NCBI GenBank assembly: GCA_964371655.1
Contig: CAYJOD010000052.1
Location: 1-42,364 of the forward strand
From: CAZGSN01 sp964371655
GTDB lineage: Bacteria; Desulfobacterota; Binatia; HRBIN30
DNA length: 42,364 bases
Direction of reading: 5' to 3'
Shown piece after piece: positions 9,745 to 19,457 of this stretch (positions are counted from its first letter, which is position 1; each line of letters opens with the position of its first letter). The notes beneath the pieces are model-generated. The model did not search any database and was not told where the DNA came from. It was given only the letters and a program-made list of their open reading frames with translations. The position numbers and the translations under genes are program-made.

Positions 9745-10953
9745 ATGACAAAGAGATCAGTGGCCGCGCGCAGGCTACCTGTGAAGGCTAAACCAATTTC
9801 TCGCTGTCAGGTGCGGCCGCCCTTGGCCGCCTTCATCTTCTTCCTCGCTCTCGTCGAGCTCGGAATCGTTTCACCGGCGCAGGCGTTCCAGGTATGCGCC
9901 AAGATGGACAAGAATAATCCTGGCCACCCGAAGGAGAAGTCGAAACTGTGGCTGAAGACCGCGTGTGATCCGGCAAGGGGCGAGGTGCCGGTTGGGCTCG
10001 AAGTCACTGGGGTGGTGGGTACCGACGCCGTGGTCAAGGTCTCGGGCGCAAACCTACAGGTGGTCTCGGGCGCTGGCGCAACCGACGGAACCGTGAATGG
10101 GCTCGGCAACCTCATCGTCGGTTACAACGAAACGACTGACGGTCAGGACCGTACAGGGTCTCACAACGTGGTTGTCGGTGTGGAGCATACTTATTCCTCG
10201 TACGGCGGACTGGTTGCGGGCATATGGAATGAAATCTCCGCCCCCTACGCTTCGGTGAGCGGCGGCCATTTCAACAGGGCGCGGGGCGACAACAGCTCGG
10301 TGAGCGGCGGCCTTGGCAACTCGGCGTGGGGCGACAACAGCTCGGTGAGCGGCGGCAGCACCAACGATGCGGAGGGCGAGAGCGCCTCGGTGAGCGGCGG
10401 CGATAGCAACCGGGCGCAGGGCGACTACAGCTCGGTGAGCGGCGGCCATGGCAACGAGGCGCAGTACTACTACAGTTCGGTGAGCGGCGGCGATAGCAAT
10501 ACGGCGAGCGGCCTCTCCGCCTCGGTGAGCGGGGGCGATAGCAACCGGGCGAGTGGCGCCGACGCCTCGGTGAGCGGCGGCCATTTTAACACGGCAAGTG
10601 CCAACTACGCCTCGGTGAGCGGCGGCTACATCAACACGGCGGAGGAGCAGGGCAGCTCGGTGAGCGGCGGCTACATCAACATGGCGAGCGGCGTCTACAC
10701 CTCGATCACCGGCGGACAGTGTAACTACGTCGGGACCGGCACTGCGCCTGCATGTAGCCCGTATACCGCCGCCGGTGTCGCTGCTTCCATCAGCGGCGGC
10801 CAGCTCAACACGGCCAGCGCCCAAAGCGCTTCGGTCAGCGGCGGCGGCGGCAACATGGCGAGCGGTGCCGCCTCGTCCGTGAGTGGCGGCTACACTCGCA
10901 GCGTCAGCGGCTCATACGACTGGCAGGGCGGCGGTACCTTCTGGACCAACTAA
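9745..10953 (+). CDS. Secreted YadA-head-like beta-roll repeat protein
   Basis: Protein of 402 aa not assigned to a named family. An N-terminal hydrophobic segment at about 27-47 ending SPAQAF suggests export. From about residue 170 there are 14 tandem units, mostly 15 residues, of the form SVSGGxxNxAxGxxx, like the left-handed parallel beta-roll of trimeric autotransporter heads (Hep_Hag/YadA head). One unit is expanded by about 12 residues around GQCNYVGTGTAPACSPYT, with two cysteines. There is no neck, coiled-coil stalk or C-terminal YadA anchor; the protein ends QGGGTFWTN. The ATG has a strong AAGGAGG site. It may be a secreted or cell-surface adhesin or matrix component; its function is unknown. 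Confidence 0.85.
   Translation: MTKRSVAARRLPVKAKPISRCQVRPPLAAFIFFLALVELGIVSPAQAFQVCAKMDKNNPGHPKEKSKLWLKTACDPARGEVPVGLEVTGVVGTDAVVKVSGANLQVVSGAGATDGTVNGLGNLIVGYNETTDGQDRTGSHNVVVGVEHTYSSYGGLVAGIWNEISAPYASVSGGHFNRARGDNSSVSGGLGNSAWGDNSSVSGGSTNDAEGESASVSGGDSNRAQGDYSSVSGGHGNEAQYYYSSVSGGDSNTASGLSASVSGGDSNRASGADASVSGGHFNTASANYASVSGGYINTAEEQGSSVSGGYINMASGVYTSITGGQCNYVGTGTAPACSPYTAAGVAASISGGQLNTASAQSASVSGGGGNMASGAASSVSGGYTRSVSGSYDWQGGGTFWTN
10248..10910 (+). repeat. 45-bp tandem coding repeats
   Basis: In-frame units of 45 bp begin with variants of TCGGTGAGCGGCGGC and encode the SVSGG repeats. Units differ mainly in the second half, which points to duplication followed by divergence. Such arrays can change copy number by slippage. 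Confidence 0.85.
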
Positions 10954-11238
10954 GCTAAAGCGGCGGAAGAGTATCCGCCACGCAGACGAGCGCGCTCGTC
11001 GTGATCTTTCGGAGAGCCGCCAGGTGCAAGCCGGGCGGTTCTTCCGTTTGCGGCGATCTCAAGTCGATAGTCGACAGTTCACAGTCGACTGTTGACTGTC
11101 GGGCGTAAGCAAGCACCGCCGCGCTCGCCAGAGCGTGGCGTCGGATGGAGCGGGCAAACATATTGCCAGATGCTGATGCGCTCACCCTTGAGCGCGCGTC
11201 GCCCTATGCGTAGTGTACGCGAGGACGGAGGTGGAACC
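10954..11238. other. Intergenic region with two repeat families
   Basis: Between the beta-roll gene and vapB lie a palindromic CAGTCGACTGTTGACTGTC word block (about 11061-11100), related to one at 25284-25336, and a copy of the CGCTCGCCAGAGCGTGGC repeat (about 11117-11180). No coding sequence is supported. Confidence 0.6.
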
Positions 11239-11445
11239 ATGCCGACCAATCTTGCAATCGACGAGACCCTGATCGAGCAGGCCAGGCAGATCGGTCAGCA
11301 CAAGACGAAGAAGGAGGCAGTGACCGCGGCGCTATCGGAGTACATCCAGAGGCGCAGGCAGCTCGGAATCCTCGATCTTGAAGGCAAGATCGATTTCGAC
11401 GCCGGGTACGACTACAAGGCTTTGCGGCGCCGGCGGCGCGGATGA
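11239..11445 (+). CDS. vapB: VapB-type antitoxin
   Basis: Small antitoxin (68 aa) with an N-terminal ribbon-helix-helix-like segment (PTNLAIDETLIEQARQIG), a second helix KTKKEAVTAALSEYIQRRRQ, and a basic C-terminal tail that should wrap the toxin. Such proteins bind the toxin and repress their own promoter. The start at 11239 is chosen because GGAGGTGG lies directly upstream; the open frame continues further 5' without similarity. It overlaps vapC by four bases (ATGA), the usual toxin-antitoxin arrangement. Confidence 0.92.
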   Translation: MPTNLAIDETLIEQARQIGQHKTKKEAVTAALSEYIQRRRQLGILDLEGKIDFDAGYDYKALRRRRRG

Positions 11446-11885
11446 ACGTCCTGGTCGACACGTCGGTTTGGTCACTGGCCTTGCGCCGCAAGGCGGCGCA
11501 TCTGAGTCCTGCCGAGCGGCGCGTTGTCGCAGAATGGCGGCGGCTCCTGCGCGAGGGCCGCATTCGGCTGATCGGCATCGTCCGCCAGGAACTGCTCTCC
11601 GGTATCCGTGAGCGTGCCCAATTTGAATCGCTCCGAGACCATCTCTCCAGCTTTGACGACGTCGCTGTCGAGACCCGCGATCACGTTCGCGCTGCCGAGC
11701 AGTTCAACTCCTGCCGCGCCAGAGGCATCGCGGGAACGGCCGTCGACATGCTGTTGTGCTCCCTGGCGGAGCGCCATGACCTTGCCGTCTTCACCACCGA
11801 TCCCGACTTCGATCACTACGCGACCGTGCTCCCGATTCGGCGCCACGAAGTGCGCGCTCGCGGCGCTCTCGATCCGCCAGCGTGA
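11442..11885 (+). CDS. vapC: VapC-type PIN-domain ribonuclease toxin
   Basis: PIN-domain toxin (147 aa) expected to cut tRNA or rRNA when freed from VapB. The acidic metal-binding residues are in place: Asp6 (VDTSVW), Glu50 (IVRQELLSG), Asp102 (TAVDMLLCS) and Asp120 (TTDPDFDHY). Length is normal, so the toxin looks intact. The start overlaps the vapB stop. The pair begins a repeat-rich accessory patch, which fits horizontal acquisition. Confidence 0.94.
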   Translation: MNVLVDTSVWSLALRRKAAHLSPAERRVVAEWRRLLREGRIRLIGIVRQELLSGIRERAQFESLRDHLSSFDDVAVETRDHVRAAEQFNSCRARGIAGTAVDMLLCSLAERHDLAVFTTDPDFDHYATVLPIRRHEVRARGALDPPA

Positions 11886-11927
11886 CAGAACCCGCAACGG
11901 TGCGGGAACCGGCCGCGATTGCTGCAC

Positions 11928-12009
11928 CTCGCCAGAGCGTGGCATCGGGTGGAATCGAAGCGCAGATCTGCTGACAAACAGGGACGGCCATGGCCTTGGC
12001 GGTGGCAGG
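11928..12009. repeat. Dispersed accessory-patch repeat, copy B
   Basis: Contains CTCGCCAGAGCGTGGC, GGTGGAATCGAAGCGCAG and GATCTGCTGACAAACAGGG. About 27 bp starting AGATCTGCTGACAA are identical to copy D at about 13248-13274, followed by GGCCTTGGCGG in both. Related, weaker copies are A (11117-11180), C (12051-12130) and E (13005-13062). It lies just past vapC. Confidence 0.75.
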
Positions 12010-12050
12010 TTACACTTAGACTTTCACCGAGCTCACAGCGGTCATCGTAG

Positions 12051-12130
12051 CCGCGTTCGCCAGAACATGGCCTCGGATGGAATCGAAGCACCCATCTGCT
12101 GGTGAACGCCGGCCACGGCCTTGACGGCAG
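12051..12130. repeat. Dispersed accessory-patch repeat, copy C
   Basis: Shares with copy B the order TTCGCCAGAACATGGC, CGGATGGAATCGAAGC, ATCTGCTG and GGCCACGGCCTTGACGG, with scattered differences. It ends at the stop codon of the Uma2 gene. Confidence 0.7.
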
Positions 12131-12138
12131 GGATTTGC

Positions 12139-12738
12139 CTACCGACTCCGCGCCGCCCGCGCAGATGCCAGATCGACCTTCTCGTACACGTCGCGCACGT
12201 TGAGTCGAGAGCTGATTGATCCCAACGTGAGGCAGTCGTCCTGGTTGTTGGTTTCCGACAGCAGCCAGCGATCGTCGGGCTGGCGGACGAAGTGTTCGAC
12301 GTGACATTCGTCCTGTGCCACTAGGATGTACTCACGCAGAGATTCCAGCTTGCGGTAGTGCTCGAACTTCCCGCCGCGATCGTAGTCCTTGGTGGATTCA
12401 GAGAGGACTTCCAGAATCAGTGTCGGGTTCAGCACGGTATCAGCAATGTCCGCGGCGTCGAACCGCGCCGCGCCACAGACAACCACCACATCCGGATAGG
12501 TATACAGACCACTGGCTTGTACCTTCACGCGCAGGTCTGCCGATCCGACCCTGCAGGGTGTGGCGCGCAATTGGCCGTGCAGGGCCGCGACGATGTTGGC
12601 GACAATCGTCACATGCGCCAAGCTCGCGCCCGACATGGCGAACATCTCGCCGTTGAGAAACTCATGCTTGCTCTCGGCAGCGCGTTCGATGCGCAGGTAC
12701 TCTTCAGACGTCATACGGGGTTTGGTTTGCGTCGCCAT
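12139..12738 (-). CDS. Uma2-family (DUF820) restriction-endonuclease-like protein
   Basis: PD-(D/E)xK-fold protein (199 aa) of the Uma2 group, common in cyanobacteria and soil bacteria and of uncertain role. Motifs are EYLRIERAAESKHEFLNGE at the N-terminus, YPDVVVVCG with the catalytic Asp, and LEVLSESTKDYDRGGKFEHY with the Glu and Lys. The start at 12738 (MATQTK) is preferred because GGAG lies 8 bases upstream; ATG 12744 is two codons earlier. The protein looks complete. It sits between repeat copies in the accessory patch. Whether it acts as a nuclease is unknown. Confidence 0.9.
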   Translation of the reverse strand: MATQTKPRMTSEEYLRIERAAESKHEFLNGEMFAMSGASLAHVTIVANIVAALHGQLRATPCRVGSADLRVKVQASGLYTYPDVVVVCGAARFDAADIADTVLNPTLILEVLSESTKDYDRGGKFEHYRKLESLREYILVAQDECHVEHFVRQPDDRWLLSETNNQDDCLTLGSISSRLNVRDVYEKVDLASARAARSR

Positions 12739-12908
12739 CGGCATTCTCCAGCGGCCCGGATCATAGCACGGATCGGCGCTGCAGCTTCAAGCGCGCCAGG
12801 CATCTTGATTCCGGAGAAACGTAGCGACGATGCGGACGAGTTGCTTCTGTTCGGCGAGCATAATCTTTGACAGGCGTCAATCTAGCGGGCGCACTGCCGA
12901 CGGCAAAT

Positions 12909-13007
12909 AAGGTCTTCGTCAGCCGCGACGCGGAGCTGCACGAATTGGACGCCGCGGCGAAGCGCGGCGGGTTGCTGGTGGTTTTTGGCTGGCGACGCGT
13001 CGGTAAA
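12909..13007 (+). pseudogene. N-terminal stub of an AAA/STAND-type ATPase
   Basis: Only about 33 residues remain: KVFVSRDAELHELDAAAK, then GGLLVVFGWRRVGK. This matches the start of archaeal-type ATPases of the COG1672 kind (FVGREREL ... VVYGRRRVGKT). Homology stops exactly at the Walker A lysine, where AACGTAGCCGCCATCGCCAGA of the dispersed repeat begins. The rest of the gene is missing, and the open frame that continues is repeat translation. This is a broken, non-functional remnant. Confidence 0.75.
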
Positions 13008-13305
13008 CGTAGCCGCCATCGCCAGATGGTAGCCATCAGATGGATTCACAAACATGCTTGCCCACGTGCGTGGGGGTCCCACGAATCACCGCTCCCTTAC
13101 GGTCGCGGCTCTGCGCTGGCCTGCAACTGTAGCCGCCGTCGCACTCCGTCCTCCGAAGCCGAATGGCGAAGGAGGAAGATGGTGGCCACGAGATGGAATG
13201 ACAAACGCCTTGCGCCACGCTCTTGGCGAGCGCGGCTACGTTTATCCAGATCTGCTGACAAACAGGGACGGCCACGGCCTTGGCGGCCGCGGCTACGTCC
13301 AGGCG
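13005..13305. repeat. Dispersed accessory-patch repeats, copies E and D
   Basis: Copy E (about 13005-13062) has CGTAGCCGCCATCGCCAGATGG and a GGATTCACAAAC word. About 13062-13110 carries a CCGCTCCCTTACGGTCGCGG motif. Copy D (about 13182-13305) has GAGATGGAATGACAAACGCC, the 27 bp shared with copy B, and flanking CGCGGCTACGT words on both sides. The block runs up to the gltD stop codon. Confidence 0.7.
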
Positions 13306-13313
13306 AGCCGCGA

Positions 13314-14762
<1,449 letters not shown>

Positions 14763-14918
14763 CTAGGTTCTCTACTTTCGGTTCTCCGTGGTCGGTGGTC
14801 GGTGGTCAGTGGCTCGCCGACCACTGGCCACTGNNNNNNNNNNTTTTGGTTGCTGGGGGGGGGGGGGGGGGGGTTTTGGGGCCCCCCTACTTTTGGCAAC
14901 TGACCACCGACCACCGAA
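14763..14918. repeat. Inverted repeat around a scaffold gap between gltB and gltD
   Basis: A perfect 17-bp pair, GGTGGTCGGTGGTCAGT at 14794-14810 and its complement at 14899-14915, flanks the 10-N gap and a run of 19 G. The left side also contains CCGACCACTGGCCACTG. The GGTCAGTGG words belong to a family seen in many genomes. The gltB stop codon abuts the right arm. Confidence 0.8.
14834..14843. other. Scaffold gap of 10 N
   Basis: Ten undetermined bases lie inside the palindromic gltB-gltD spacer, with 19 consecutive G at 14855-14873 and then TTTTGGGGCCCCCC. The join is a repeat-induced assembly break; the real spacer may be longer. Confidence 0.95.
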
Positions 14919-17900
14919 TCAAACACTCGCCAGCTTCGCCGCGTCGGAGTCGAGATGCTGCTTGGCAAGAACCTGGCGGTACTCGACCGGAAAGACCTTG
15001 GCGAACTTGTGGGCATAATCCTTCCAGCCGGAAAGGATGCGCCACGCCACGGCGCTCTTCGTGTAGTCATAGTGGCGTCGAATCAGGGTCTGGATCGTTT
15101 CCTCGTCGTCGCCACTGAGGGGATCGATCTCGACCATCCCCAGATTGCACTGCTTGGCGAAATCGCCGTCGCTGTCGAGGACGTAGGCGATACCGCCGCT
15201 CATGCCGGCGGCGAAGTTGCGGCCGGTCTTACCTAGAACCAAGACCAGGCCGCGGGTCATGTACTCACAACCGTGATCGCCGATGCCTTCGACAACCGCG
15301 GTGACGCCGCTGTTGCGCACGCAGAAGCGCTCACCGGCTTGACCGCGCAGGAATACCTCGCCGCCGGTGGCCCCGTAGAGCGATACGTTGCCGACGATGA
15401 TGTTGTCCTCGGCAACGAAGCTGGCATTGCGCGGCGGGAATACGACGACGCGACCGCCCGACATGCCCTTGCCGAAGTAATCGTTGGCGTCGCCTTCGAG
15501 GGTGACGGCGATGCCGTTGGCCATGAAGGCACCGAAGCTCTGGCCGGCCGAACCGCTGAGCTTGATCTGGATGGTCTCGGGCGGCAGCCCTTTGTCGCCG
15601 AATTTGCGCGAGATCTCGGCCGACAACATCGTGCACACGGTGCGATTGAGATTGCGGATCGGGAGCTCGATTTCGACCTTCTCACCACGCTGCAGAGCCG
15701 GCTGCGCCAACTCGATGAGCTTGTTGTCGAGCGCCTTGTCGAGGCCGTGATCCTGCGCCTGCGTGCAGCGGATGCCGACGTTGGCTCCAACCTCGGGCCT
15801 ATGCAGAATCTGGCTGAGATCGACGCCGTTCGCCTTCCAGTGCTCGACGGCGTCATGCGCCTCGAGCGCATCGACGCGGCCGACCATGTCGGCGACGCTA
15901 CGGAAGCCGAGCTCAGCCATGATCTCGCGCAGCTCCTCGGCGATAAACATCATGAAGTTGACGACGTGCTCGGGCTTGCCGGCGAAGCGCTTGCGGAGCA
16001 CCGGGTCTTGCGTCGCAATGCCGACCGGGCAGGTGTTGAGATGGCAAACGCGCATCATCACGCAGCCCGACGCCACCAGCGCCGCGGTGGCGAAACCGAA
16101 TTCCTCGGCCCCGAGCAGAGCGGCAACGGCGACGTCGCGGCCGGTCTTGAGCTGACCGTCGGTCTCGACGCGGATACGGCTGCGTAGATCATTCATCACC
16201 AGGACCTGCTGCGTCTCGGCCAGACCGAGCTCCCAGGGCAGGCCGGCGTGTTTGATGGAGGTGAGCGGAGAAGCGCCGGTGCCGCCGGAGTCGCCGCTGA
16301 TCAAGACGACGTCGGCCTTGGCTTTGGAGACGCCGGCGGCGACCGTGCCGACGCCGACCTCGGCCACCAGCTTGACGCTGATGCGGGCGCGGTTGTTGGC
16401 GTTCTTCAGGTCATGGATCAACTGCGCCAGATCCTCGATCGAGTAGATGTCGTGGTGCGGTGGCGGCGAAATCAGGCCGACCCCGGGGGGCGAGTAGCGG
16501 ATCCCGGCGATGTACTTGTCGACCTTGTGCCCCGGCAGCTGTCCACCCTCACCCGGCTTCGCGCCTTGGGCCATCTTGATCTGCAGCTCATCGGCGTTGA
16601 CGAGGTAGTAGCTGGTAACCCCGAAGCGGCCCGAGGCCACCTGCTTGATCGCGCTGCGGCGTAGGTCGCCGTTCGCATCGGGGGCGTAGCGTACGGAATC
16701 CTCGCCGCCTTCACCGGTGTTAGACTTGCCGCCGATGCGGTTCATGGCGATGGCCAGGTTCTCGTGGGCCTCACGGCTGATCGATCCGAGCGACATGGCG
16801 CCGGTCTTGAAACGCTTGACGATCTCCGTTGCCGGCTCGACCTCATCGATCGGGATCGCGTGGTTCGGCTTGAACTTCAGCAAACCGCGAATGGTGCACA
16901 GCTTGTGATCGGTGTCGTTCACCAGTGCCGTGTACTCTTTGAAGGTCTTGTAGCTTCCGGAGCGGCAGGCGTGCTGCAACTTGGCGATCGTCTCCGGATT
17001 GTACATGTGGTACTCGCCGCGGCGTCGCCACTGATATTGTCCACCGGCGTCGAGATCGGCGTCGAGAGTAGGGGAGACCTCCCAGGCGTGGTGATGGCGC
17101 ATGGCGGTTTCGCGGGCAATGACGTCGAGGCCGATACCCTCGATGCGCGACGGGGTCCGCGAGAAGTACTTGTCGACGACGTCGGCGTTGAGTCCGACCG
17201 CTTCGAAGATCTGGGCGCCACGGTAACTCTGCACGGTCGAGATGCCCATCTTCGTCATGACCTTGAGGACGCCCTTGTTGGCGGCCTTGAGGTAGTGGTC
17301 GATCGCCTCGTCGGCGCTGGCCACGCCTTTGACGCGGCCGTCGTCGACCATGTCGGCGATGGTTTCGCAAGCCAAGTAGGGGTTCACCGCACCGGCGCCA
17401 AAGCCGATCAGCAGGCAGAAGTGATGCACCTCGCGCGGCTCGCCGGATTCGACCACGAGCCCACAGCGCGAACGCGTACCGGCGCGGATGAGGTGATGGT
17501 GCACCGCCGCGGTCGCCAGCAAGCTCGGGATCGGTGCGCGGCCTTGGTGGTGCTCGCGGTCCGACAGGACGAGGATGCTGTAGCCATCTTCGATTGCTTG
17601 CGAGGCCTTCTCGCAGAGCTCCGTGAGACCCGCTTCCAAGCCGTCGCCGCCGTCGGCGACATTGAACAATGTGGACAGAGTGATCGCGCGCAGATCGCCG
17701 TCATCGACCTCCTTGATCTTCTGCAAGTCGAGGTTGCTGATTACGGGATTCTCGAGCTCGAGCTGATGGCAATGCTCGGGGGTTTCCTCGAACAGGTTGC
17801 GCACCGGGCCCATGATGGTCTTGAGCGACATCACCAGCTCTTCGCGGATCGGGTCGATCGGCGGGTTGGTGACCTGTGCGAACAGCTGCTTGAAGTAGTT

Positions 17901-19457
17901 GAACAGCAGACACGGTCGATCCGAGAGCACGGCCAGTGGCGTGTCGGTGCCCATGGAGCCCACCGCCTCTTGGCCATTGATCGCCATCGGCGTCATCAAG
18001 AAGCGTAGGTCCTCGAGCGTGTAGCCGTGGACCTGCTGACGTGTGAGCAGCGTGTCGCCATCGAACCCGGGGGGCGCGTGTTTGGGCGCGGGCAGATTCT
18101 TCAGCTGCACGAGCCGCTCGTCGATCCAGGCGCGGTACGGCTTACGCGCCGCCATTCCTTCCTTGATCTCGTCGTCGCCCACGATACGTCCGGCTTCGGT
18201 ATCGACGAGGAACATGCGGCCCGGCTGCAGGCGATCTTTGTGCAGGACGTTGTCGGGCGCAATGTCGAGGACGCCGACCTCGGAGGCCATGACCACGAAG
18301 CCGTCCTTGGTCACGACGTAGCGCGACGGCCGCAGGCCGTTGCGATCGAGAACGGCACCGATGAGTCGGCCGTCGGTGAAGGCGATCGACGCCGGCCCGT
18401 CCCAAGGCTCCATCAAGCACGAGTGGTACTCGTAGAACGCGCGCTTGGTATCGGACATGGCTTCGTGTTTCTGCCAGGCCTCCGGGATCATCATCATGAT
18501 CGCGTGTGGCAGAGAGCGTCCGCTGTGCACCAGCAGCTCCAGGGCGTTGTCGAACTTGGCGGAGTCGCTGCCCGCGGCCTCGATGATCGGCATGAGCTTT
18601 TCGATGTCGTCACCGAACTGCGGCGATGCGAACAGGCACTCGCGGGCGCGCATCCAGTTCTCGTTGCCCCCGACGGTATTGATCTCACCGTTGTGGGCCA
18701 GGTAGCGATACGGGTGGGCGCGCTCCCAGGAGGGCAGGGTGTTGGTGCTGAAGCGTTGATGCACGAGCGCCAGCGCGCTCTTCATCGTCGGATCGCGCAG
18801 ATCGGCGTAGAACGGCGCGATCTGCTCCGGCAGCAGCAACCCTTTGTAGACGATGGTGCGAGACGACAAGCTCGGAACGTAGAAGGACTCGGAATCACGC
18901 AAGCCGGCGTTCATCACCTCGCGCTCGACCTGCTTGCGAACGACATAGAGCTTGCGCTCCAAGGTGTCGGCATCTTTGACCTTGCGCCCGCGGCCGATGA
19001 AGATTTGGCGGATCTCGGGCATGAGGCGGCGTGCGAGGTCGCCGCAAGCCTGCGCGTCGACGGGGACCTGGCGCCAGCCGAGGAATTTCAATTCCTCCTC
19101 GCGGACCGCCGACTCGAACGCTTCCAAGCAGATGTTGCGCTCGCGTACATCGCGCGGCAGGAACACCATCCCGACGCCGTACTCGCCCGGCTCCGGCAGC
19201 TTGATGCGCGCGCTCTTGCATTCCTTGGCGAGAAACTCGTGCGGCACTTGCATCGAGATACCGGCGCCGTCGCCCGTGAGTGGATCGCAACCACAGGCGC
19301 CGCGGTGCGTGAGGTTCTGCAGAACCTGTAGCCCCTTGAGGACGATGTCGTGCGACTTCTCGCCCTTGATGTTGGCCACAAAGGCGACGCCGCAAGCGTC
19401 GTGCTCAAAGCGTGGATCGTAGAGACCTTGCTTGCGAAGTTTGCGCGGCTGCATCAT
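14919..19457 (-). CDS. gltB: Glutamate synthase large subunit
   Basis: Large subunit (1512 aa, normal length) of glutamate synthase. The class II glutaminase domain starts near residue 22, with the nucleophile Cys in HDACGVAFVA exposed after propeptide cleavage. Central and FMN-binding synthase domains follow (PPHHDIYSIEDL, ISGDSGGTGASP). The 3Fe-4S motif is CVMMRVCHLNTCPVGIA, and the C-terminal beta-helix (GXGXG) domain is complete. The ATG at 19457 has AAAGGAG seven bases upstream and overlaps the stop of the Lrp-type gene by four bases, so lrp-gltB is translationally coupled. The product is ammonium-derived glutamate in the cytoplasm. Confidence 0.98.
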   Translation of the reverse strand: MMQPRKLRKQGLYDPRFEHDACGVAFVANIKGEKSHDIVLKGLQVLQNLTHRGACGCDPLTGDGAGISMQVPHEFLAKECKSARIKLPEPGEYGVGMVFLPRDVRERNICLEAFESAVREEELKFLGWRQVPVDAQACGDLARRLMPEIRQIFIGRGRKVKDADTLERKLYVVRKQVEREVMNAGLRDSESFYVPSLSSRTIVYKGLLLPEQIAPFYADLRDPTMKSALALVHQRFSTNTLPSWERAHPYRYLAHNGEINTVGGNENWMRARECLFASPQFGDDIEKLMPIIEAAGSDSAKFDNALELLVHSGRSLPHAIMMMIPEAWQKHEAMSDTKRAFYEYHSCLMEPWDGPASIAFTDGRLIGAVLDRNGLRPSRYVVTKDGFVVMASEVGVLDIAPDNVLHKDRLQPGRMFLVDTEAGRIVGDDEIKEGMAARKPYRAWIDERLVQLKNLPAPKHAPPGFDGDTLLTRQQVHGYTLEDLRFLMTPMAINGQEAVGSMGTDTPLAVLSDRPCLLFNYFKQLFAQVTNPPIDPIREELVMSLKTIMGPVRNLFEETPEHCHQLELENPVISNLDLQKIKEVDDGDLRAITLSTLFNVADGGDGLEAGLTELCEKASQAIEDGYSILVLSDREHHQGRAPIPSLLATAAVHHHLIRAGTRSRCGLVVESGEPREVHHFCLLIGFGAGAVNPYLACETIADMVDDGRVKGVASADEAIDHYLKAANKGVLKVMTKMGISTVQSYRGAQIFEAVGLNADVVDKYFSRTPSRIEGIGLDVIARETAMRHHHAWEVSPTLDADLDAGGQYQWRRRGEYHMYNPETIAKLQHACRSGSYKTFKEYTALVNDTDHKLCTIRGLLKFKPNHAIPIDEVEPATEIVKRFKTGAMSLGSISREAHENLAIAMNRIGGKSNTGEGGEDSVRYAPDANGDLRRSAIKQVASGRFGVTSYYLVNADELQIKMAQGAKPGEGGQLPGHKVDKYIAGIRYSPPGVGLISPPPHHDIYSIEDLAQLIHDLKNANNRARISVKLVAEVGVGTVAAGVSKAKADVVLISGDSGGTGASPLTSIKHAGLPWELGLAETQQVLVMNDLRSRIRVETDGQLKTGRDVAVAALLGAEEFGFATAALVASGCVMMRVCHLNTCPVGIATQDPVLRKRFAGKPEHVVNFMMFIAEELREIMAELGFRSVADMVGRVDALEAHDAVEHWKANGVDLSQILHRPEVGANVGIRCTQAQDHGLDKALDNKLIELAQPALQRGEKVEIELPIRNLNRTVCTMLSAEISRKFGDKGLPPETIQIKLSGSAGQSFGAFMANGIAVTLEGDANDYFGKGMSGGRVVVFPPRNASFVAEDNIIVGNVSLYGATGGEVFLRGQAGERFCVRNSGVTAVVEGIGDHGCEYMTRGLVLVLGKTGRNFAAGMSGGIAYVLDSDGDFAKQCNLGMVEIDPLSGDDEETIQTLIRRHYDYTKSAVAWRILSGWKDYAHKFAKVFPVEYRQVLAKQHLDSDAAKLASV

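Noticed and set aside
10054..10824. 256-codon minus-strand frame with AHRxVV repeats
   Set aside because: It only mirrors the 45-bp repeats of the beta-roll gene, which has a signal peptide and a strong ribosome-binding site.
11117..13305. Possible CRISPR array
   Set aside because: Copies are unevenly spaced, longer than CRISPR repeats, diverged, and no cas genes are present.
16764..19331. Long plus-strand frames (over 400 codons) opposite gltB
   Set aside because: Antisense frames produced by high GC at third codon positions of gltB; their composition (Asp/Arg/Val-rich, no motifs) is typical of shadows.
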